NCBI RefSeq assembly: GCF_030506325.1
Contig: NZ_CP120683.1
Span: forward strand, 3,671,001 to 3,735,000
Source of the DNA: Tunicatimonas pelagia
GTDB taxonomy: Bacteria > Bacteroidota > Bacteroidia > Cytophagales > Cyclobacteriaceae
Reading direction: 5' to 3'
DNA length: 64,000 bases
The notes beneath the pieces were generated by a model, which was not told the DNA's origin, did no database searches, and saw nothing but the letters and a program-made list of their open reading frames with translations. Shown here in pieces: positions 1 to 9,043 of the stretch. Each line of letters starts with the position of its first letter. The first letter of the stretch is position 1. The position numbers and the translations under genes were made by a program.

Positions 1-1426
1 TCGCCTTCCAAGGTTCAGTATCGGCTAGGTACTTGTTTCCGGTTCGAGCCAATTCCATCATATAATTTTGGGCTTCGCGGAAATTGAAGCTTTCAATAGC
101 GGTTGCTAGTTTTTGAGGAATATCTTCAAGCTTATGTAAAACTTCTTCATCAATGGATTGTAGTTCGTGGCACGGTGGAACCACCCCATTAAAGTATTTC
201 TGAGTCAGTACTAGCGTACGGTTAACAAAGTTGCCTAGTATTGCTACCAGTTCATTGTTGTTCTTAGCCTGATAATCCTTCCAAGTAAACTCACTATCCT
301 TGTTTTCTGGCATTATGGAACACAAAGTGTAGCGAAGTTCATCCTGTTTGTCTGGTAATTCATCTAAATATTCATGTAGCCATACCGCCCAGTTTCGGCT
401 GGTAGATAGCTTACGACCTTCTAGGTTCAGAAATTCGTTGGCGGGCACGTTTTCGGGCAGAATGTATTCACCGTGGGTGTGCAAAATAGCCGGGAAGATA
501 ATGCAGTGGAAGACGATATTATCTTTACCGATGAAGTGAATTAGGCGGGCGTTGTCTGCTTCGTCAGCTTGTTGTTTCCAGTACAGTTCCCAATCTTTTT
601 CGTTGTCTTGCGCCCACTGCTTGGTCGCTGAAATGTAGCCGATGGGAGCATCCAGCCATACGTACAGCTTCTTCCCTTCGGTGTTGGGTAACGGAACATC
701 TACGCCCCAATCTAGGTCGCGGGTCATGGCTCGAGGTTGTAAACCGGCTTTCAGCCAGGAGCTACATTGTCCGTATACATTCGGTTTCCACTTGCCTTGT
801 TTACCCTTAAGTAACCACTCTTCTAGCCAGGGCTGATATTTATCAAGGGGTAAGTACCAATGCTTAGTGGGCTTCAGCACCGGAGTTTTTCCGCTCAGGG
901 TTGATTTGGGATTAATCAAGTCAGTAGGGCTAAGTGATGAGCCACAATTTTCGCACTGGTCGCCGTAAGCCTCAGGATGACCACAAACAGGGCAAGTACC
1001 GGTAATGTAGCGGTCAGCCAGAAACTGTTGATATTCTTCGTCGTAGTACTGCTCCGACTCCTGCTCGGTAAATTCACCTTTTTCATATAGGGTGGTAAAA
1101 AACTCTTGGGAAGTTTGGTGGTGGATAGGCTCGGAAGTGCGGTGGTACATATCAAACGAAATACCAAAACGCTCGAAGGTCTCCTTATTTTGCTCGTGGT
1201 ACTTATCAATAATCTCGCGAGGCGATATTCCTTCTTTTTTAGCCCGAAGCATAATGGCCGCCCCGTGCTCATCACTGCCACTCATAAAAATTATGTCGCG
1301 TTTCTGCTGACGCTGGTAGCGGACAAAAATATCGGCGGGTAAGTACGCCCCGGCAATATGCCCAATGTGCAACGGGCCATTGGCGTAAGGTAGTGCGGCG
1401 GTGACGGTTATTCGTGCGTTGGTCAT
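1..1426 (-). CDS. metG: methionyl-tRNA synthetase (3' end outside window)
   Basis: Class I aminoacyl-tRNA synthetase that charges tRNA-Met in the cytoplasm. I read the reverse strand from the ATG at 1424-1426: about 475 residues are visible and the C-terminus lies beyond the left edge. The HIGH signature is at residues 20-23, following [10 protein letters not shown] zinc knuckle of the form CPVC...CENC lies near residue 150, and the KMSKS loop appears as KLSTS near residue 335, followed by RNWAVW, a variant I associate with Bacteroidota MetRS. The family usually has about 680 residues in this phylum, often with a C-terminal tRNA-binding domain, so roughly a third is missing here only because of the window. 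An AT-rich palindromic repeat (1441-1506) lies immediately upstream. Identification is secure. Confidence 0.97.
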   Translation of the reverse strand, partial: MTNARITVTAALPYANGPLHIGHIAGAYLPADIFVRYQRQQKRDIIFMSGSDEHGAAIMLRAKKEGISPREIIDKYHEQNKETFERFGISFDMYHRTSEPIHHQTSQEFFTTLYEKGEFTEQESEQYYDEEYQQFLADRYITGTCPVCGHPEAYGDQCENCGSSLSPTDLINPKSTLSGKTPVLKPTKHWYLPLDKYQPWLEEWLLKGKQGKWKPNVYGQCSSWLKAGLQPRAMTRDLDWGVDVPLPNTEGKKLYVWLDAPIGYISATKQWAQDNEKDWELYWKQQADEADNARLIHFIGKDNIVFHCIIFPAILHTHGEYILPENVPANEFLNLEGRKLSTSRNWAVWLHEYLDELPDKQDELRYTLCSIMPENKDSEFTWKDYQAKNNNELVAILGNFVNRTLVLTQKYFNGVVPPCHELQSIDEEVLHKLEDIPQKLATAIESFNFREAQNYMMELARTGNKYLADTEPWKA

Positions 1427-1440
1427 GATACTGAATTAAA

Positions 1441-1506
1441 AATTGCAAATTACAAATTGTATGCGTTTGCTTTTAAAATATGCTCAGCCAATTTGTAATT
1501 TTTAGT
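1441..1506. repeat. AT-rich palindromic intergenic repeat
   Basis: The 13-nt arm AAATTACAAATTG (1447-1459) is repeated exactly as its reverse complement at 1489-1501, with a loop of about 29 nt. It sits between the start of metG and the end of the BamA-like gene, both on the minus strand, so its RNA could form a hairpin in the metG leader. It looks like one of several short dispersed palindromes in this genome. Confidence 0.6.
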
Positions 1507-1540
1507 CTTGCAATCGCACGGCGACCGTTTGCAACCAGCA

Positions 1541-3016
1541 CTAAAAGGCCGTCCGAAAACTGTAATACGGCCCATTGGTGCCATCTATCTTCCAGGAGTA
1601 CTCTACGCGGAATACCGAATCATAAAAAGTAACGAAGTCGATGCCCAGCCCATAACCCATCAGGTAGCGATTGGATAGGCGGTCACTTTGCTCGTACGGA
1701 ATGGTATTACTCACGTAGCCTTGATCAATGTACCCCTTCAAATAAATACTGAGCGGAATCACGTTGAACTGATCGATAGGAATAATGCGGGAAAAGTCGA
1801 ACTCCCGGTCGAAGATGCGTTTCCGAATGGTATTCTGATTCATCACAAAAGACTGCCCCTCAATAACATCCAGCTCATAGCCCCGCAACCACAAGCCCCG
1901 GTAGCCCAACCCCCGGAAGTTAGCGTAGGGCTGAAAGCGCGGAGTACTAAAGTAGCCGTAGGCCGAGGTAGCAAAGTAAAACCCCTTGCCCAAATCAAGA
2001 AAGTGACTGTACGATCCTGAAACTCGAAAAATATCAATGTGGTCAAATATTCCCAGCCCTAGTTTGCTCACCGAGGTTCGCCATTGGTATCCCTTTAGCG
2101 GATAGCCAATAAAATCTCGATAGTCGCCACGGGCGGTATAATTAAGCATAAAGTACTGCTGCCGATTATCACCGTGGGTAAAGTAGTCAGGGTTTAGTCC
2201 CAGCACCGTATCGGCCACCAGCGCATCGGAGTAGGAGAGAGTAATTCCGTGGGTGTTATAATAGCTAGGGCGATAGCTCCAACCCAGCGAGGCAATCACC
2301 TCTCGTAAAGCAGGGTTGAGCGGGGCATCTAGCACATTGTTGCTAAACTGAAATCTATGGTCACGGGTCATATAGTTAGTATTCCGGTTTTCAGAATAGC
2401 TAAACCCCACCTCAATTCCGTTCTTTTGAGCAGCATCCACATAAGGGATGGAATATTCTATGGAAAACTCTCGGGTGAAACCGAATTGGGCAATAGCAGC
2501 CAACCGTTCGTTCCGGCCCCGAAAATTAAATTGCGTAAACTTTATGCCGTAGGTTAGTAAATTCCAATCGGGATCATCTAAAAACACATTGATATTTCTA
2601 ACAGCCGCTGGCAATGCCAGATAGGGAGTAGGTACTGTATACCAGCGCTCAGCCACCCGGATAATAACATCAGCCTGACCGGGCTGAATTTCCACCACGT
2701 GCAGGTCGACATCTAGAAAGAGCCGAGTATTCATCAGCTTTTTCCGATCTTCCTTGAGTAATTTATTCAGTTCGTAGGCGGGAAATGTTAGCCCTTCGGA
2801 TATACTCAGCTCCCGCTCAATAATACTTTGTTTAGTAATGCGGTTGCCAAGTACAAAAATTCGATCAATAGTAATAAAATCAGATAGGAATTGAGCACTA
2901 TCGGTACGAACGGGAGCCCCAATTGCTGAGCTATCGGAGGGTAGCGTTTGAGCCTGAACCGAGAACGTAAGCACTCCCAACCATAACCAACCAATGTACT
3001 TACCCCAGTTCCGCAC
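1541..3016 (-). CDS. BamA/TamA-like outer membrane protein (POTRA plus beta-barrel)
   Basis: A 491-residue surface-antigen (Omp85-like) protein. A signal peptide covers residues 1-22, ending FSVQA. A single POTRA-like domain (about 48-125) begins IFVLGNRITKQSIIERELSI and ends IRVAERW. From about 150 onward, alternating aromatic and polar segments typical of a 16-strand barrel run to a terminal phenylalanine (SFRTAF), the usual BAM recognition end. It is shorter than BamA, which has five POTRA domains and about 800 residues, so it is not the core BamA but a small Omp85 paralogue. Such proteins assemble or export outer-membrane or surface partners, and the partner is not evident here. It stands alone between metG and the divergent cupin gene. 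Confidence 0.8.
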   Translation of the reverse strand: MRNWGKYIGWLWLGVLTFSVQAQTLPSDSSAIGAPVRTDSAQFLSDFITIDRIFVLGNRITKQSIIERELSISEGLTFPAYELNKLLKEDRKKLMNTRLFLDVDLHVVEIQPGQADVIIRVAERWYTVPTPYLALPAAVRNINVFLDDPDWNLLTYGIKFTQFNFRGRNERLAAIAQFGFTREFSIEYSIPYVDAAQKNGIEVGFSYSENRNTNYMTRDHRFQFSNNVLDAPLNPALREVIASLGWSYRPSYYNTHGITLSYSDALVADTVLGLNPDYFTHGDNRQQYFMLNYTARGDYRDFIGYPLKGYQWRTSVSKLGLGIFDHIDIFRVSGSYSHFLDLGKGFYFATSAYGYFSTPRFQPYANFRGLGYRGLWLRGYELDVIEGQSFVMNQNTIRKRIFDREFDFSRIIPIDQFNVIPLSIYLKGYIDQGYVSNTIPYEQSDRLSNRYLMGYGLGIDFVTFYDSVFRVEYSWKIDGTNGPYYSFRTAF

Positions 3017-3269
3017 GGTATTTCCCTTTGATATAGAAGATGAGCTTTATTTATTCAAGTAAAACTAACGATATTTATTGTGTACCTAGCTTGAGTAAGT
3101 CCGTATATGTACTGATTACGACTTAATTGCGCTAATATAGCCGATTAGAATACTAAATTTTTGATCGGCAGACAACTTTGTGGGCTTAATTGTCGCTTAT
3201 TCCTATCTATTTTCTAAAAATACCGTAAATTCGCTCTTTTAAAGGGTACACGCATAACTGATTACTTTT

Positions 3270-4166
3270 ATGGCACTTGACTATAATCATCCTATCGACA
3301 TTATTGAAGATATTGATCTTCGTCATTTTGAAGAAAACTACCTTATTCCGCAGAAGCCGGTTATTCTGCGTGGGTTGCTGAAAGGAACCAAAGCCTACGA
3401 TGAGTGGAACTTTGAGTACTTTAAGCGCGTGGCGGGCGAGCTAACCATTGGGGTTTTTGAAAACCGGGAATCTGACCTGGACAAAACCATGAAGGTGCCC
3501 CACCGCAAAATGAAGTTTGCTGATTACTTAGATCTGATCGCTACCACTCCTACCGACTTGCGGATTCATCTGTGGAATATCTTTAAAGACTGCCCGCAAC
3601 TGATGGACGACTTTGAGTTTCCACCCATCAACACTACGTTTTTAAAAGGCTTTCCTTATATGTTCTTCGGCGGTCAAGGCTCAATAGCCCGGATGCACCA
3701 AGATATTGATATGTCGAACGTTTTTCTAACTCAGTTTGAAGGCAAACGTCGCGTGGTGCTATTTGCCCCGGAATACTCTCACTTGCTGTATCGTTACCCA
3801 TTAAACGTACATACTGGAGTGAACGTGGCCAAGCCAGACTACGAGCGTTTTCCCGGTCTAAGTTACGTGAAAGGCTTTGAGTGCGAAATCAAACACGGCG
3901 ACACCCTCTTTATGCCCGGCGAATACTGGCACTACATTGAGTACACCGAAGGTGGTTTTGGCATGAGTCTGCGCTCACTAAATCCACATCTTTCTAAGCG
4001 CTTTAAGGGGTTGATGAATATTAGTGTCCGTCAGGCGGTAGACTGGTCTATGCGGAAAGCAATGGGCGATCAGTGGTTTGAGACTAAGCAACAGATAGCT
4101 GACCGTCGCGCCAATAACGCTATTCGTAAGGCTACCAAAGAAGAATCAGAATTAATTCCACAGTAA
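3270..4166 (+). CDS. cupin-like (JmjC / cupin_8) Fe(II)/2-oxoglutarate oxygenase
   Basis: A 298-residue soluble protein of the cupin_8/JmjC hydroxylase class. The facial triad is readable: HQD at residues 143-145 within RMHQDIDMSN, and H221 in PGEYWHYIEY. Family members are Fe(II)- and 2-oxoglutarate-dependent oxygenases that hydroxylate protein or small-molecule substrates; the substrate here is unknown. The N-terminus (IPQKPVILRGLLKG) is typical of the FIH/JmjC-like group. A short gene with a predicted membrane anchor follows 10 nt after the stop and may be co-transcribed, ending at the terminator near 4641-4672. Family assignment is firm and function is open. Confidence 0.8.
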   Translation: MALDYNHPIDIIEDIDLRHFEENYLIPQKPVILRGLLKGTKAYDEWNFEYFKRVAGELTIGVFENRESDLDKTMKVPHRKMKFADYLDLIATTPTDLRIHLWNIFKDCPQLMDDFEFPPINTTFLKGFPYMFFGGQGSIARMHQDIDMSNVFLTQFEGKRRVVLFAPEYSHLLYRYPLNVHTGVNVAKPDYERFPGLSYVKGFECEIKHGDTLFMPGEYWHYIEYTEGGFGMSLRSLNPHLSKRFKGLMNISVRQAVDWSMRKAMGDQWFETKQQIADRRANNAIRKATKEESELIPQ

Positions 4167-4176
4167 CTATTATGTT

Positions 4177-4542
4177 ATGAACCGGATAGCTGCCACAGGA
4201 TTTGTCTTGCTTATCACAGCAATTTTCTACTACCTCAGGGAAGCAGACATAACAATGTCAAGTAGTTATCCAGTTCTGCTAAGCCAAATAGCACCTGATA
4301 ACATTTCAAGAGCACCAAGCACTTTCCGAAAGGATTCTGCTAATGAAGTGGCTCATACTATGCTGATAAGCCGTCCAAACTTAGACGAGGTTGAGGATAT
4401 GCCAATCGATGAGCCTGACTTAACAAAAGTAATTCCGATGCCTAATTTAGTAGGAGAACTCTTCCGGCCAGGTGAAAAGCAAGAATCGCTGAGGTTTCAG
4501 ATAGAAGGTTTGATTGACAGCTTGAAGCAAGAAAACCCATAG
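4177..4542 (+). CDS. small membrane-anchored hypothetical protein
   Basis: A 121-residue protein of unrecognised family. Residues 3-19 form one hydrophobic segment (signal anchor, AATGFVLLITAIFYY). The rest is polar and acidic with several prolines, suggesting a mostly extended periplasmic tail, and it has no cysteine for lipidation. It begins 10 nt after the cupin gene and ends about 100 nt before a good intrinsic terminator, so the two are probably one transcript. No domain or catalytic motif is visible. Confidence 0.55.
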   Translation: MNRIAATGFVLLITAIFYYLREADITMSSSYPVLLSQIAPDNISRAPSTFRKDSANEVAHTMLISRPNLDEVEDMPIDEPDLTKVIPMPNLVGELFRPGEKQESLRFQIEGLIDSLKQENP

Positions 4543-4640
4543 CTATAACAGCTTTATCGCTGAAGTACGCAAATTATCGAGTACTAAGATGTTGAAAGGA
4601 TTTCTCACGTAGAAAAAACTATTAGGAACATTCCTGCCAG

Positions 4641-4672
4641 AAAGGTCGTATTTTGAAGTACGACTTTTTTTA
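4641..4672 (+). terminator. rho-independent terminator
   Basis: Stem GTCGTA / TACGAC, extended by a G-T pair and A-T pairs, with an 8-nt loop (TTTTGAAG) and followed by seven T residues. It lies about 100 nt after the 121-residue hypothetical gene and is placed to end the cupin transcript. Confidence 0.75.
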
Positions 4673-4704
4673 TTTAAAATAAACGGCATTCGAAAAGTAG
4701 TTAG

Positions 4705-5011
4705 ATGAATACCGTCCGAATGTACGAGCTTATCAAAAAAACCAGTCTTCCCCCTGAAGAGGCAGAAGCTCCGGTTAACGAGATTGAAAGCCTCGTTACC
4801 CAAAAATTTGACGACCGAAAAGAGCATTTAGCGACTAAAGAAGATGTTGTCAATGCCAGCGCGGATTTACGAAAAGAAATAGCTAGCGTAAGAACAGATT
4901 TAACGAAACAGATTAGCTAAAGCAAGCCTTATTAAGTGGATGATTGGAGTGGCACTCACCATTATCGGATTGACCTCAGGTATTGTCGCTACCTTAATTA
5001 AGTTTCTGTAA
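4705..5011 (+). pseudogene. coiled-coil/TM protein (DUF1640-like) interrupted by a frameshift
   Basis: Frame 1 from ATG 4705 gives 71 residues: an N-terminal MNTVRMYELIKK start and a heptad-rich coiled coil (KEDVVNASADLRKEIASVRTDL), ending at TAA 4918-4920. In the +1 frame, from 4913 to the TAA at 5009-5011, the sequence continues as LAKASLIKWMIGVALTIIGL and then a transmembrane segment ending ATLIKFL. Together these reproduce the usual plan of small bacterial DUF1640-type proteins: a coiled coil followed by one C-terminal membrane helix. One extra base (or two missing) near 4909-4916 therefore breaks the gene. Either it is a pseudogene, or a sequencing error or programmed slip joins the halves. 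Normal length would be about 102 residues. Confidence 0.7.
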
Positions 5012-5036
5012 GAAAAATATCAAGCACTAACGAACC

Positions 5037-5774
5037 ATGAAATACATAACTCTCGCCCTTTCTATCCTCACGCTTGTCGCTTGTCGCTCCAACTCCTTCG
5101 AGAAAAGTCCGGTAGATAATTTTATTCGGGATATGACGAATGTGCCAGCATATTCCGTCATTCTGTACGATATGGATCAGGAGGGAAATTTTTATCCAGA
5201 ATACAAGCACAAGTATCGTATCATTAAACAAACGAATGACGGGGATAGCATTCCTGAAGAGGAAATTACCGAATGGTATACTGTAAGCGAAGATTTCTTC
5301 AATCGGAACATCGACAATATGGGGATGGAAATTGTTTCTAAGAACCAACAAGGAGAAGTTTCCAAAACCGCTGCCCCTCCGGGCTACGGTAACTACGTGG
5401 GCAACCCGCAATACGGACAGTGGCAGCAAGGGGCTGGTGGTGAAACCTTCTGGTCATTCTACGGAAAATACGCGCTACTGAGTAGCTTATTTAACATGGC
5501 GGCGTTTCCGGTACGCCGCTCCTACTACGACGATTACCGAGGCTACCGCAGTAGCGGGCGGCCCTACTACGGACCCACGGTAAATAACCGACGAGCCTAC
5601 GGTACCAATAGTCGCTATACCACCACCACGAAGCCTAACACTACTTGGCGTACCCGCACCTCCAGTCGTGACTTTCGTAGTAGCAGCCAACGTACATCCC
5701 GGGCTAGTTCTCGCTACGGGGGTAGCAGTAGTAGCAGTTCCCGCTCGCGCAGCAGTGGTGGGTTCGGAAAGTAG
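5037..5774 (+). CDS. lipoprotein with Ser/Arg/Gly-rich tail
   Basis: A 245-residue protein with a lipoprotein signal (residues 1-16, TLVAC lipobox, Cys16), so probably anchored in the cell envelope. Residues 20-110 form a compact region (SVILYDMDQEGNFYPEYKHK) that may be a small beta domain. Residues 110-165 are Gly/Tyr/Pro-rich, and the last 80 or so residues are a low-complexity Arg/Ser/Thr/Gly tail (SSSSSSRSRSSGGFGK). The positive, disordered tail could bind anionic surface polymers; that is inference. The family is common in Bacteroidota, but I know no function for it. It ends 27 nt before the convergent lipoprotein gene. Confidence 0.65.
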   Translation: MKYITLALSILTLVACRSNSFEKSPVDNFIRDMTNVPAYSVILYDMDQEGNFYPEYKHKYRIIKQTNDGDSIPEEEITEWYTVSEDFFNRNIDNMGMEIVSKNQQGEVSKTAAPPGYGNYVGNPQYGQWQQGAGGETFWSFYGKYALLSSLFNMAAFPVRRSYYDDYRGYRSSGRPYYGPTVNNRRAYGTNSRYTTTTKPNTTWRTRTSSRDFRSSSQRTSRASSRYGGSSSSSSRSRSSGGFGK

Positions 5775-5801
5775 CATTTCAAAAATTGCTACTAGATTAC
5801 T

Positions 5802-7184
5802 TTACCAGTTTGCCGGATCATACTTTCCTCCCGGGCCATATAAATCTTCACGGTAGTTTGTCTGAGTAGAGCTAGCAGTATCCCAGCGACCATTCTCAGA
5901 ATCACTGATATTGATAGAGATGTTTTCGTAAAAGCTATTCCCCAGAGAAAGTTGATCGTAGAGAGTAGCGGTATATTCTTGATAAGAATCTATATTATTG
6001 TAGTTGCTCAAGTTTATTCTTTCTAAAGAAAAATTATCAAGGCGGTCAGCTACAGCGGGATACTCTTGGGCAATCTCTTCCGGCAGCGTAATGGCGAAAG
6101 CGATGTTTTGATTATTCCCTCCGTTAACGTGTATACTAGCTCGCTCAACCTTATGGTTTCGCTCATGGCTAAAGCTACTCACTAACCAGAAATCTGAAGC
6201 TAAATCTGCCGATGCTGAAAAGTTATTCAATTTATTTTCATTGATCTGATAGCTGACTGAAGAAGGAATATCATAATTATCCGGGATATTGTTGTAATCG
6301 GACCGATAGTAATTTACGCGTTCGTCTACATTGGCTCTAAAGATATAGTCAAGCTTTTTGAAGTCATGTTCCGGAAGATAGTAGGAAATTTCAGACTTCC
6401 CTTCGCTCAACACTGATTGATAAGCTATAATCCAAGTGCCGTCTATAGCTGTACCGTAGACTGCTGTCGATGCGCTAGCTAGCGAAGGTAGCTGTATTGT
6501 TTTGACCAGGTTCATCGGTTTAAAGTCCTGAGGGGTAAAGCTATATTCTTTGCCAAATTCCACATCAGTGTATAAGTATTGGGGCTGATCGTCAAAAATA
6601 TTGATGTATAGGGGGGCTTTCTCTTCTTCTATAAATGCCTTAAAATCCACCTGAAACCCGTCACTGATAGGGGTAGCCTGCCTTTCTACACTTAGGTTGC
6701 CTTTCGCATGAATAGCGTATAACAAACTGGAAGATACAAAGCTACCTTCAACTTCATACAATGAAGGAACACTCGGTGCCCCAGGATTATCCGAAGTGAT
6801 ATCTTTCCCCTCGAATACCCAGTTTTGCGAAGAAACATCAGTGTAGCTTAATAGATATAAAAATTGTTTTTGAGTATCTAACCTTTCAAAAACTCTGGCC
6901 CGGGAAATAGTAAACGACTCATCGGCAGCCCCCTCAGGACGCTTGATGGTAAGATTTTCCCCGTTCACTACTTCTTGGGTTCGTAATACTTCCCCATCAT
7001 CGGTAGAAACAAAAAGCCATTCCCGCTCCAATATATTTTCGTCACTAAGAAGGTAGCCTTCTTCCACTTGTACCGTCAGTAGTGGGGTATTATCCTGCAC
7101 TTCTTCACTAACTTTTTCTTCTTGGCACGAAGTTAATAGTAGTGCGCTCACCAGCACACAGTATCCTAAGTAAGACGTTTTCAT
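5802..7184 (-). CDS. hypothetical lipoprotein
   Basis: A 460-residue secreted protein with a clear lipoprotein signal: MKTSYLGYCVLVSALLLTSC, lipobox LTSC, Cys20. After the lipid anchor there is an acidic linker (QEEKVSEEVQDN), then mixed beta-type sequence without recognisable catalytic motifs. Repeated EGxxxSF/YELP-type segments suggest carboxypeptidase-regulatory or immunoglobulin-like folds, but I cannot name one. It is transcribed divergently from the DUF350 gene, with an 8-bp inverted repeat in the shared upstream region. Function unknown. Confidence 0.6.
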   Translation of the reverse strand: MKTSYLGYCVLVSALLLTSCQEEKVSEEVQDNTPLLTVQVEEGYLLSDENILEREWLFVSTDDGEVLRTQEVVNGENLTIKRPEGAADESFTISRARVFERLDTQKQFLYLLSYTDVSSQNWVFEGKDITSDNPGAPSVPSLYEVEGSFVSSSLLYAIHAKGNLSVERQATPISDGFQVDFKAFIEEEKAPLYINIFDDQPQYLYTDVEFGKEYSFTPQDFKPMNLVKTIQLPSLASASTAVYGTAIDGTWIIAYQSVLSEGKSEISYYLPEHDFKKLDYIFRANVDERVNYYRSDYNNIPDNYDIPSSVSYQINENKLNNFSASADLASDFWLVSSFSHERNHKVERASIHVNGGNNQNIAFAITLPEEIAQEYPAVADRLDNFSLERINLSNYNNIDSYQEYTATLYDQLSLGNSFYENISINISDSENGRWDTASSTQTNYREDLYGPGGKYDPANW

Positions 7185-7226
7185 GGTCTATTCTTTTGCG
7201 ATTGATCAAACTTTTCCGTCAAATAA

Positions 7227-7251
7227 ACGGCTTAGTTACACGATAAGCCGT
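7227..7251. promoter_or_regulatory. inverted repeat in divergent intergenic region
   Basis: ACGGCTTA at 7227-7234 and its exact complement TAAGCCGT at 7244-7251, spaced by 9 nt, lie 43 nt upstream of the lipoprotein start codon and about 180 nt upstream of the DUF350 gene. The arrangement would suit an operator or a leader hairpin. No regulator can be assigned. Confidence 0.3.
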
Positions 7252-7433
7252 AATTTCCTCATTTAGAAGGCACCTGTGTATTATTTAGCCTATCTTTATA
7301 ATTAATTACATATTTGTTAAAATAATACTTTTTTAGTGCCTGAAGAGTATTTTAGTTCTATTCGCTAAAAACAGAGCAACAAACCCTACGTATTTTTAAC
7401 TTAGCCGACGAGTAAAAACTAACCAACTATTCC

Positions 7434-8282
7434 ATGCCAATTTTAGATGCCATTCTATCCGCCATTACGTATTTGGCACTCTGTTTTATTTTATTCCTGC
7501 TGGGAAAGTGGATTCATCAACTGTTTCATCGAAACATTAGGGTGCAGGCAGAGCTAGTTGAAAAGGATAACTTTGCTTTTGCCGTATCGCACGTTGGCTA
7601 CTTTATTGGCTTACTGCTAGCAATTGTGGGAGCCGTGATGGGACCTTCGGCTGGTTTGTTTGATGATATTATCAATATTTCTGCCTATGGTTTGCTAGCC
7701 ATTCTGCTACTGAATCTATCCATTCTCATCAATGATAAAATCATTCTTCGGCGGTTCAGCGTCTACCAAGAAATTATTGAAGATCGCAACGCCGGAACCG
7801 GAGTGATTGAAGGGGCCAACGCTATTGGTACCGGGCTGATTATTATGGGGGCAGTATCTGGTCAGGGCGGTGGATTCTTAACGGCAGTCGTGTTTTGGGT
7901 AGTAGGGCAAGTGTTGTTGATCATTACTGCTTACCTTTACTCAGCACTTATTCCGTTTGATGTTCATGACCAGATTGAGCGAGATAATGTAGCAGTAGGC
8001 TTGGGTTTTGCCGGAGCATTAATTTCCATTGCCAACCTCATTCGCTACGGCCTGATGACCGATTTTTTTAGCTGGCAAGAATCCCTAACCGACGTAGGCA
8101 TTGACGTGCTAATTGGACTGGCATTTTTACCCATCGTCCGTTGGCTTACCGATAAAATTCTGCTACCCGGCCGTAGTTTGACCGACGAACTTATCAACCA
8201 GGAAAAACCCAACGTAGGTGCCGGATTAATCGAGGCATTTGCCTACGTAGGCGGTTCCGTGCTAATTACTTTGTGTTTATGA
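7434..8282 (+). CDS. DUF350 (YjfL-like) membrane protein, duplicated
   Basis: A 282-residue integral membrane protein with about eight hydrophobic segments. It consists of two DUF350 units: each starts with a hydrophobic helix followed by a conserved ERDN/EKDNxA motif (EKDNFAFAVSHVGYFIG near residue 46 and ERDNVAVGLGFAGALI near residue 183) and later an E-x-x-N-xGxG motif (EGANAIGTGLII, EKPNVGAGLIEA). DUF350 proteins (YjfL) sit in the inner membrane; their role is poorly known, and YjfL lies in the psp-linked yjf operon of enterobacteria. The gene is monocistronic and its stop lies 17 nt from the convergent lipoprotein gene. Confidence 0.8.
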   Translation: MPILDAILSAITYLALCFILFLLGKWIHQLFHRNIRVQAELVEKDNFAFAVSHVGYFIGLLLAIVGAVMGPSAGLFDDIINISAYGLLAILLLNLSILINDKIILRRFSVYQEIIEDRNAGTGVIEGANAIGTGLIIMGAVSGQGGGFLTAVVFWVVGQVLLIITAYLYSALIPFDVHDQIERDNVAVGLGFAGALISIANLIRYGLMTDFFSWQESLTDVGIDVLIGLAFLPIVRWLTDKILLPGRSLTDELINQEKPNVGAGLIEAFAYVGGSVLITLCL

Positions 8283-8299
8283 ATAAAGCTGCTTTCAAT

Positions 8300-8857
8300 T
8301 CACTCCCGCAGTGGCAAAACATCTGTCACAAATGTACCATAAGTAATTTGCAGTGTATCGGGATAATTAATATTGGGAATACGACGTTGATTTTGAATAG
8401 CTAATGTCATCTGGAAACGACCTTCTAAATGTTGAGCTGCTGAATCATAGCAGGTGATGACGAGTTCATTGATGCCTTTATCTTCTACAATACCGTATGA
8501 ACCACTCGGCCTCCCCCCGTTACCAAAAAGATAGACATAGTGGCTTACAACAGTTATATCTAACATACATTCGTTCTGTCCGACCTCATTTCTCCGAAGC
8601 GTGTATACTCCTTCTTCCGCTGAAAAATTGTTCAGTACTATAGATACACGAGTATTGAGCGTATCATCATAACTCATGGACAAGGAAAGATTGCCAGTAC
8701 AGCCAGCATCACCCGCAAGCAATTTAACTTCGTATTCCTTCCCGTTAAATAATAAACCACCTTTACCCTGAGGTTTGCTTTGTGGGTCTTCGTCTTCGCT
8801 ACAAGCCACTACACTGATTAACAGTAAAATAATTATCCGCCAATTTTTCATAAGCAA
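8300..8857 (-). CDS. small lipoprotein of the DUF6252-like type
   Basis: A 185-residue lipoprotein: signal residues 1-18, lipobox VVAC, Cys19, then an acidic linker. The mature part is beta-rich and has the pattern seen in a broad group of Bacteroidota lipoproteins: a domain opening with a 'GKEYEV' strand, central charged strands, and a C-terminal GRFQMTLAIQ strand. The two tandem lipoproteins at 17.8-19.2 kb share this general layout but not close sequence. Assignment to DUF6252 is by pattern only. No enzymatic motif is visible. Confidence 0.5.
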   Translation of the reverse strand: MLMKNWRIIILLLISVVACSEDEDPQSKPQGKGGLLFNGKEYEVKLLAGDAGCTGNLSLSMSYDDTLNTRVSIVLNNFSAEEGVYTLRRNEVGQNECMLDITVVSHYVYLFGNGGRPSGSYGIVEDKGINELVITCYDSAAQHLEGRFQMTLAIQNQRRIPNINYPDTLQITYGTFVTDVLPLRE

Positions 8858-9025
8858 TAAATTTGAGGCACCTTCTTTATCAAGACATATATTACCCTTA
8901 AAAGGTGGGGGCGTGATCTTGGTTTTTGAAACTTCTTATTAAGAATGACTGTACAGTCCTAACTAACTACTAATTCATGAGTAATTTTCAAGATAAGAAG
9001 AACCGCTAACACAGATAGAAAGTGT

Positions 9026-9033
9026 TACTTTTG
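9026..9033 (+). promoter_or_regulatory. candidate -7 promoter element (TAnnTTTG)
   Basis: TACTTTTG matches the Bacteroidota -7 consensus TAnnTTTG and lies 10 nt before the ATG of the spermidine-synthase-like gene. A clear TTG -33 element at the expected distance is not evident, so support is partial. Confidence 0.35.
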
Positions 9034-9043
9034 ATGATATAAT

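Noticed and set aside
348-1342. Several short reading frames on the plus strand and in other minus frames within the metG gene
   Set aside because: They are shadows of the long methionyl-tRNA synthetase frame; none has a start region, RBS or recognisable protein features.
4543-4827. 94-residue minus-strand frame across the terminator and coiled-coil gene
   Set aside because: It spans the terminator hairpin and the antisense of a better-supported gene, with no signal or domain.
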